A DNA stretch of 64,000 nucleotides, taken from assembly GCF_016756395.1 (NCBI RefSeq), contig NZ_AP018365.1:434001-498000 (forward strand), given 5' to 3'. This stretch comes from Streptomyces sp. SN-593 (GTDB lineage Bacteria; Actinomycetota; Actinomycetes; Streptomycetales; Streptomycetaceae). Positions 59,258 through 64,000 of this stretch are shown here, piece by piece. Position numbers and translations under genes: made by a program. Each line of letters begins with the position of its first letter. Position 1 is the stretch's first letter. A model generated the notes under the pieces. The model was not told the origin of the DNA. It searched no databases and saw nothing but the letters and a program-made list of their open reading frames with translations.

Positions 59258-61023
59258 GCGCCACCTCGCCCGGCAGGACCGGCGCGCCGTCGGAGGGCGC
59301 GCTGTCCCACCGGCAGATACTCACGATCCTGTCCGGTCTCGTCCTCGGCATGTTCCTCGCCGCGCTGGACCAGACGATCGTGTCGACCGCGATCAAGACG
59401 ATAGGCAACGACCTCGACGACCTGTCCGCGCAGGCATGGGTCACCACCGCGTTCCTCATCACCTCGACGATCGCCGCACCGCTGTTCGGCAAACTGTCCG
59501 ACCTCTACGGCCGCAAGCGGCTGTTCATGTTCTCGATCGTGATCTTCGTGGTCGGGTCCGCGCTGTGCGGCCTGGCCCAGTCGATGTACGAACTGGCCGC
59601 GTTCCGCGCCTTCCAGGGCATCGGGGCCGGCGGCATCATGCCGCTCGCCCTGGCCGTGATCGGCGACATCATCCCGCCGCGCGAGCGCGCCCGCTACCAG
59701 GGCTACATGATGGCGGTCTTCGCCAGCGCCTCGGTCCTCGGCCCGGTCCTGGGCGGCCTGTTCTCCGGCACCGACAGCTTCCTCGGCACCGCCGGCTGGC
59801 GCTGGATCTTCTACATCAACGTGCCCGTGGCGGCGATCGCGCTGGTCGTCATCGCCAAGGTGCTGCACCTGGACCACGTCCGCCGTGAGCGGCGCATCGA
59901 CTGGTGGGGGTCGGTGCTGCTGGCCGTCGGCCTGGTGCCGCTGCTGGTCGTCGCCGAGCAGGGCCAGAGCTGGGGCTGGGCCTCGGCCGGCGCGTTCGCC
60001 TGCTACCTGACCGGCGCCGCCGGCCTCGCGCTGTTCGTCTGGGTCGAGCACCGGATGGGCGACGACGCGCTGCTGCCGCTGCGGCTCTTCCGCAGCAGCA
60101 CCTTCTCGGTCGCCTCGGCCCAGGTCGCGATCATCGGCATGGCCATGTTCGGCGGCATGTCGGTGATCCCGCTCTACCTCCAGATCGTCAAGGGCGCCTC
60201 GCCGACCAAGTCCGGGCTGCTCATGCTCCCGATGGTCGCGGGACTGATGCTCGCGTCCCTCGGCTCGGGCCGGCTCATCGCGCGGACCGGCCGCTACAAG
60301 GTCTTCCCGGTGGTCGGCTCGGTCCTGATGGTGCTCGGAATGAGCGTGATGACCACGATCGGCGCGGACACGCCCCTGTGGCGGACCGACATCTACATGG
60401 CGGTCTTCGGCATCGGCCTCGGCCTGAACATGCAGAGCCTGGTCCTGGCGATGCAGAACGCCGTACCGGCCAAGGACATGGGCGTGGCCTCCGCGTCCTC
60501 GACGTTCTTCCGCTCCATCGGCGGCACGCTCGGTACCGCGATCTTCCTGTCCGTGCTCTTCTCGCAGGCCGGCTCCAAGATCGGCCACGCGTACACGAAG
60601 GCGGCGGGCGACCCGGCCTTCGTCGCGGCCGGCAGGGCCCACCCGGACCAGATCGCGGCGCTCCACCAGCACCTGGGCGGCGGGCTGGACGACACGTCCT
60701 TCCTCAACAGCCTCGCCCGGCCGATCAGCCACCCGTTCTTCGCGGGCTTCTCCTCCGCCGGCGACGTCGTCTTCACGATCGTGGCCGTGCTGCTGCTGGC
60801 GGCGATCGTGCTGTCCGTCCGCCTCAAGGAGGTGCCGCTGCGCCTGGTCTCGGGCAACCAGGCGCGCAGCCAGGCGGAGGCCCCCGGCGCGGTCCCGGCC
60901 GAGGACGCCGGCGCGCCGGCCGGAACCGCCGCCGCGCCCGGCCCGGGGCTCTCCCCCGGCACCGCCACGGTTCCCGGCACCGCGCTCGCCGCCGAGGCTC
61001 CCCCGGCCGGCCCGGCGAACTGA
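59254..61023 (+). CDS. DHA2-family (EmrB/QacA) multidrug efflux transporter
   Basis: A 589-residue major facilitator with about 14 transmembrane helices, the drug:H+ antiporter-2 layout. Motif C-like and A-like elements are visible: Ala-Leu-Asp-Gln-Thr-Ile-Val-Ser-Thr-Ala in helix 1, Gly-Lys-Leu-Ser-Asp-Leu-Tyr-Gly-Arg-Lys-Arg between helices 2 and 3, Phe-Gln-Gly-Ile-Gly-Ala-Gly-Gly, and Gly-Pro-Val-Leu-Gly-Gly in helix 5. The last 65 residues are an Ala/Pro-rich cytoplasmic tail. ATG 59254 overlaps the MarR stop. A very stable hairpin terminator follows at 61135. Confidence 0.92.
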   Translation: MSATSPGRTGAPSEGALSHRQILTILSGLVLGMFLAALDQTIVSTAIKTIGNDLDDLSAQAWVTTAFLITSTIAAPLFGKLSDLYGRKRLFMFSIVIFVVGSALCGLAQSMYELAAFRAFQGIGAGGIMPLALAVIGDIIPPRERARYQGYMMAVFASASVLGPVLGGLFSGTDSFLGTAGWRWIFYINVPVAAIALVVIAKVLHLDHVRRERRIDWWGSVLLAVGLVPLLVVAEQGQSWGWASAGAFACYLTGAAGLALFVWVEHRMGDDALLPLRLFRSSTFSVASAQVAIIGMAMFGGMSVIPLYLQIVKGASPTKSGLLMLPMVAGLMLASLGSGRLIARTGRYKVFPVVGSVLMVLGMSVMTTIGADTPLWRTDIYMAVFGIGLGLNMQSLVLAMQNAVPAKDMGVASASSTFFRSIGGTLGTAIFLSVLFSQAGSKIGHAYTKAAGDPAFVAAGRAHPDQIAALHQHLGGGLDDTSFLNSLARPISHPFFAGFSSAGDVVFTIVAVLLLAAIVLSVRLKEVPLRLVSGNQARSQAEAPGAVPAEDAGAPAGTAAAPGPGLSPGTATVPGTALAAEAPPAGPAN

Positions 61024-61134
61024 CCCGCCGCGCCGGGCGCCGGCCGGCCCCCGCCGCGTGACGCACCGCGGCCGGGCGACCGGGGCAGGCCGACCGCAGT
61101 CGGGCGACCGCGGCCGGGCGACCGGGGAACACCT

Positions 61135-61168
61135 GCGCGCCGCCACCCCGGGCGGGGTGGCGGCGCGC
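61135..61168. terminator. Very strong hairpin between convergent genes
   Basis: A perfect 15-base stem, GCGCGCCGCCACCCC / GGGGTGGCGGCGCGC, with loop gggc lies between the MFS pump and the S15 peptidase gene. It is the longest perfect stem in the window. No T-tract follows. Just 5' are direct repeats of GGGCGACCG. Confidence 0.7.
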
Positions 61169-61183
61169 GTCCGTGCGGGGGTG

Positions 61184-63184
61184 TCAGCGCAGGCGTTCGG
61201 CCGGCGACGCCGGCAGGGCCGCGGTCGGGTCGTGCCCGCGGGAGGGCGCGGTGGCCGGAGCGGCGGGCGCCGCCGCGTGCTGGCCGGAGGCGCCGTGCAG
61301 CGCGTGGGCGAGCGCCGGCAGACCTCCGACGAGCGGCAGGTTCGCGCTGGAGCGGGACAGGTCGATGCTGATCGCCGGCTTCGTGCTGGGCGCCACGATG
61401 AGCCCGTTGTCCGTGCCGGCCACGATGAGTGCGAGCCGGTGCCCGGCCGGCACCACGTGGTCGCTGGAGGCGAGCTGGAGGGTGATGGTGTACGCCTTGC
61501 CCGGCGTGAGCGAGACGCCCTTCAGCGACGGGGCGTAGTGCCCGAGGTCGGCCCAGCCGCGGCTGAACACGGTCTGCTGGACGCTCTCGGTGTCGGCCGC
61601 GGTGTCGAGGTAGCAGGCGCTGTCGCCCGAGGTGCTGTCGCCCCAGCAGGACCGGGTGCCGAGGGTGGTGATGCCCTCGCCGCCCGCCTCGTAGTCGCGG
61701 ATGGTCGCCGGGCCGAGGTCGACCAGGACCGCGGACAGGTGGGCGCTGGTGGTGGACGGGGTAGCGGTGAGCGTCACCGTGCCGCCGCCCGACAGCCTCA
61801 GGTCGCTGGAGAGCACGCCGGTGGTGAAGGACGCCTTGTCGGCCGTCGCCTGGGTCGCCTGTGCGGCCCAGTCGTCCTCGCTCCGCGCCGGGTTGTCGGT
61901 GAACTTCTCCGTCCCGGTGGCAGGCGGGGCGCCGGCGCTCAGGGTGCCGAGGCCGTTCGCGGCGCCCGGCTTCAGGGCGACCTGGGTCGCGGTGGTGCCC
62001 GGCGCGGGCCAGACCGCGTCGGTCGTCCAGTGGTCGGGGGTGCGCTCGATGTCGGCCATCGGCTGGCTCTGCACGCCGTTGTCGACGTTCATCAGGTAGT
62101 GGTCGAACCACTGGTGGAGGGTGTCGACCCAGGCGGAGCGGCGGTAGTCGAACGGGTCCACGTGGCCGGTCTGCGACAGCCAGATCTTGCGCTGCACGCC
62201 GTTCGCGGCGAGCGCGTCCCACCACTGGCCGAAGTTCTTGGTGCGGACGTTGAGGTCCTGCATGCCCTGCGCGACGAAGACGCTCGCCTTCACCTTGGAC
62301 GCGTTGGCGTAGTAGTCGCGGTCCTGCCAGGCGGTGGTCCAGTCGCCGTTGCGCGGCGCCCCGGTGCGCAGGGCCTGCTGTTCGGCGGAGCAGCGGGACT
62401 GCGCGCCGGAGCTCTCCACCGCGGAGGCGAGGGCGTCGGGCCCGCCGTCGTAGAGCGCCGCGCCCTGCGCGAAGTAGTAGTCGTACCAGGAGCTGATCCC
62501 GCTGATGTCCACGATGGTCTTCAGGCCGTCGACCCCGGTGGCGGCCACGCCGTTGGCGACGGTGGCGTCCCAGCTCTTGCCGATCATGCCGACCGAGCCG
62601 TTGGACCAGCCCGCCTGCGCCGTGGTGCCGCCGGTGCGCGTGGTGTACGCGGTGGCTCTGCCGTTCAGCCAGTCGATGACGGACTTGGCCGAGGTGATGT
62701 CGGACGCGCCGCCGACGTCGACGCAGCCGTCCGAGCGGTCGGTGCCGGCCAGGTCCACCAGCACCACCGCGTAGCCGCGCGGCACGAAGTAGTTGTCGTA
62801 GAAAAGCGGGAACCCGACCGGGTTGCCGCTCGTGTCGTACGTCTTGACCTGGCTCTCGTTTCCGCGGCCGCAGCAGGAGTAGTACGGGCTGGCGTCCATG
62901 ATCACCGGCACCTTCTGGCCCGCGGCGGCGGGCTCGGAGGGCCTGATGATGTCGGCCGCCACGCGGTCCGTCTTCCCGTCGTGGTCGCCGTCGAGGCCGG
63001 TGTCGACCCACACCGACTGCCGGATGGCGCCGGCGTACGAGTCGACCGGCTGGCTGCCGGTGTCCAACGGGCCCGGGCGGGCGTGGGCGGCGCCCGGGGC
63101 GAGGAGGACGAACATCAGGGCGGCGAGGACCGCCGCCACGACGGACATCGAGTGGGTGCGGGACCTCCGCGTGAGTGACAGCAC
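61184..63184 (-). CDS. Secreted Xaa-Pro dipeptidyl-peptidase, S15 family
   Basis: A 666-residue exported serine peptidase (CocE/NonD family). Residues 1-36 form a Sec signal peptide ending Ala-His-Ala. The alpha/beta-hydrolase core has Gly-Met-Ile-Gly-Lys-Ser-Trp-Asp-Ala with the nucleophile Ser, acid Asp in Ala-Gln-Gly-Met-Gln-Asp-Leu-Asn-Val, and His in Gln-Thr-Gly-His-Val-Asp-Pro. A C-terminal jelly-roll domain (Pro-Ala-Gly-His-Arg-Leu-Ala-Leu-Ile-Val-Ala-Gly-Thr-Asp) follows. It removes X-Pro dipeptides from peptide N-termini outside the cell. GTG 63184 is the longest start; an ATG 36 bases on (63148) is an alternative. It would complement the sedolisin. Confidence 0.88.
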   Translation of the reverse strand: MLSLTRRSRTHSMSVVAAVLAALMFVLLAPGAAHARPGPLDTGSQPVDSYAGAIRQSVWVDTGLDGDHDGKTDRVAADIIRPSEPAAAGQKVPVIMDASPYYSCCGRGNESQVKTYDTSGNPVGFPLFYDNYFVPRGYAVVLVDLAGTDRSDGCVDVGGASDITSAKSVIDWLNGRATAYTTRTGGTTAQAGWSNGSVGMIGKSWDATVANGVAATGVDGLKTIVDISGISSWYDYYFAQGAALYDGGPDALASAVESSGAQSRCSAEQQALRTGAPRNGDWTTAWQDRDYYANASKVKASVFVAQGMQDLNVRTKNFGQWWDALAANGVQRKIWLSQTGHVDPFDYRRSAWVDTLHQWFDHYLMNVDNGVQSQPMADIERTPDHWTTDAVWPAPGTTATQVALKPGAANGLGTLSAGAPPATGTEKFTDNPARSEDDWAAQATQATADKASFTTGVLSSDLRLSGGGTVTLTATPSTTSAHLSAVLVDLGPATIRDYEAGGEGITTLGTRSCWGDSTSGDSACYLDTAADTESVQQTVFSRGWADLGHYAPSLKGVSLTPGKAYTITLQLASSDHVVPAGHRLALIVAGTDNGLIVAPSTKPAISIDLSRSSANLPLVGGLPALAHALHGASGQHAAAPAAPATAPSRGHDPTAALPASPAERLR

Positions 63185-63465
63185 CCCGGGACGCTACCCT
63201 CTGACACCGCCATGACAACAGGTCGCCTTCACGCCAATGGGGACGGTTCCCGGCCAACGGGCGGGTGGGGGCGGCACGAGGCGGGCGCACGCCGCGCTCC
63301 ACACAGGTGCGCGCGGACCCGCGTGCACCTGGACCGCGTCGAGCGGTCCCGCGAGCGCTTCGACCGGACCCGCGCGGACCGGGGCGGTGTCGTACCCCGC
63401 CGGTAGTCTCGCGGGCCCGGGCCGCCGTACCGTGGCGCCGCCCACCCCACCCCAGGGAGCACCAG
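63185..63465. promoter_or_regulatory. Divergent region, S15 peptidase / hypothetical
   Basis: A 281-base region between divergent genes with no coding evidence. The first 50 bases contain TGACACCGCCATGACAAC, an A/T-richer spot that could hold the S15 promoter, but no well-spaced -35/-10 pair was found. Confidence 0.25.
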
Positions 63466-64000
63466 GTGCAGTTCCTCACCCGCCTCGTCGACGGACATGT
63501 CTGCGCGTACCGGCGGGACGGCGACGACGAGGGGCCGCTGCGGCCCGTGGCGCGCTGGCGGCCGTGCGCCGGCGACGAGGTGGTCGGGCACGCCGCGGAC
63601 CCCTCCCTCGGGCGCGCCTACTACACCACCCTCCACGCGGTCGTCTGCGTGGCGGCCGACGGCGGGCAGGTCTGGCGGTCGGACTTCGCGCCCCGTTCGG
63701 ACGAGCGGTACGGGCACCGGCCCGGCTGCGCGCTCTCGGCGGACGGCCGCGCGCTGTGGGTCTACCGGCCGGACGCGATGGCCGGACGCGGCCGGCCCGA
63801 CCAGTGGACCGTGCTGGACACCGGGACCGGCGCCGCGCTCGCGTCCGCCGACCTGGGGACCGTCGGGCACAGCGGACTCCAGTTCCTCCACCCGGCCAGC
63901 GGCGAGGTCCTGCTCGACGTGGGTGAAGGGCAGGACGGCGCGGCCGTGCACCGCGCCTCGCTCGCCGACGGCCGGATCGACCTGGTCCGCTACCCCTGGG
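63466..64000 (+). CDS. Hypothetical protein, WD40/beta-propeller-like, N-terminal part
   Basis: The frame from GTG 63466 stays open to the right window edge (178 codons visible). The product begins Met-Gln-Phe-Leu-Thr-Arg-Leu-Val-Asp-Gly-His-Val. It has repeated strand-turn units such as Arg-Ala-Leu-Trp-Val-Tyr-Arg-Pro-Asp-Ala, Gln-Trp-Thr-Val-Leu-Asp-Thr-Gly-Thr-Gly, Ser-Gly-Leu-Gln-Phe-Leu-His-Pro and Gly-Glu-Val-Leu-Leu-Asp-Val-Gly-Glu-Gly. This is consistent with a beta-propeller. No signal peptide is seen. CAGGGAG upstream is a fair ribosome binding site. Function is unknown and the gene is truncated by the window. Confidence 0.65.
   Translation, partial: MQFLTRLVDGHVCAYRRDGDDEGPLRPVARWRPCAGDEVVGHAADPSLGRAYYTTLHAVVCVAADGGQVWRSDFAPRSDERYGHRPGCALSADGRALWVYRPDAMAGRGRPDQWTVLDTGTGAALASADLGTVGHSGLQFLHPASGEVLLDVGEGQDGAAVHRASLADGRIDLVRYPW

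Overview
The window is chromosomal DNA from a very high-GC actinomycete, most likely Streptomyces or a close streptomycete relative. Third codon positions are almost all G or C, GTG starts are common, purine-rich ribosome binding sites are frequent, and ATGA/GTGA overlaps link genes in operons. Many gene families are typical of streptomycetes: Tat and Sec carbohydrate-active enzymes with ricin-type lectin modules, DevR/OsdR-type dormancy genes, ROK and MocR-like regulators, and DUF5134/PepSY membrane proteins. No rRNA, tRNA, CRISPR array, phage or conjugation genes were seen. The only mobile sequence recognised is a 168-bp MITE-like element.

Layout. 1-2.9 kb: end of a catabolic operon (Ldh2-type dehydrogenase, cupin, CMD-family protein, aldehyde dehydrogenase). 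3.0-5.8 kb: secreted GH59 galactocerebrosidase with two lectin domains. 6.1-6.6 kb: SnoaL-like protein. 6.7-15.9 kb: a hypoxia/dormancy island with a NarL/DevR-type response regulator, Acg-type nitroreductase, Rv1733c-type membrane protein, HTH-PPOX protein, GH65 phosphorylase, DevS-like GAF-GAF kinase and CBS-BON protein. It is sprinkled with a palindrome GGGCCGNNCGGYCC that I infer is the regulator's operator. 16.1-23.3 kb: sulfate-ester scavenging, with a formylglycine-generating enzyme, ROK regulator, NitT/TauT-type ABC importer and a sulfatase carrying the C-T-P-A-R maturation motif. 23.4-26.0 kb: a membrane pair, probably metal related. 26.6-29.9 kb: sedolisin-ricin protease, then a divergent TetR/oxidoreductase pair with a clear operator.

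29.9-35.1 kb: a tightly overlapped five-gene operon matching the uncharacterised STM4011-STM4015 set (two radical SAM proteins, an alkaline-phosphatase-superfamily hydrolase, an ATP-grasp protein and a leucine-rich-repeat protein). This is the best candidate for an undescribed pathway. 35.4-37.2 kb: small GEVTGHAH protein plus DUF6745 protein. 37.3-42.2 kb: thioesterase, GntR/aminotransferase regulator, F420-type oxidoreductase, LigD polymerase domain and DJ-1/PfpI protein; the last two have divergent sigma-B-like promoters. 42.3-51.6 kb: secreted SGNH hydrolase, Tat-exported CBM35 protein, two CE7-type esterases and an FAD oxidoreductase. 51.9-54.4 kb: a trio built on YbjQ-like repeats. 54.4-55.9 kb: GH43 enzyme. 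56-64 kb: two hypothetical proteins, the MITE, LysR, MarR plus DHA2 efflux pump, secreted S15 peptidase, and the start of a hypothetical gene cut by the window edge.

All product names rest on reading the translated sequences; no database search was run. Strong hairpins mark most convergent gene junctions.
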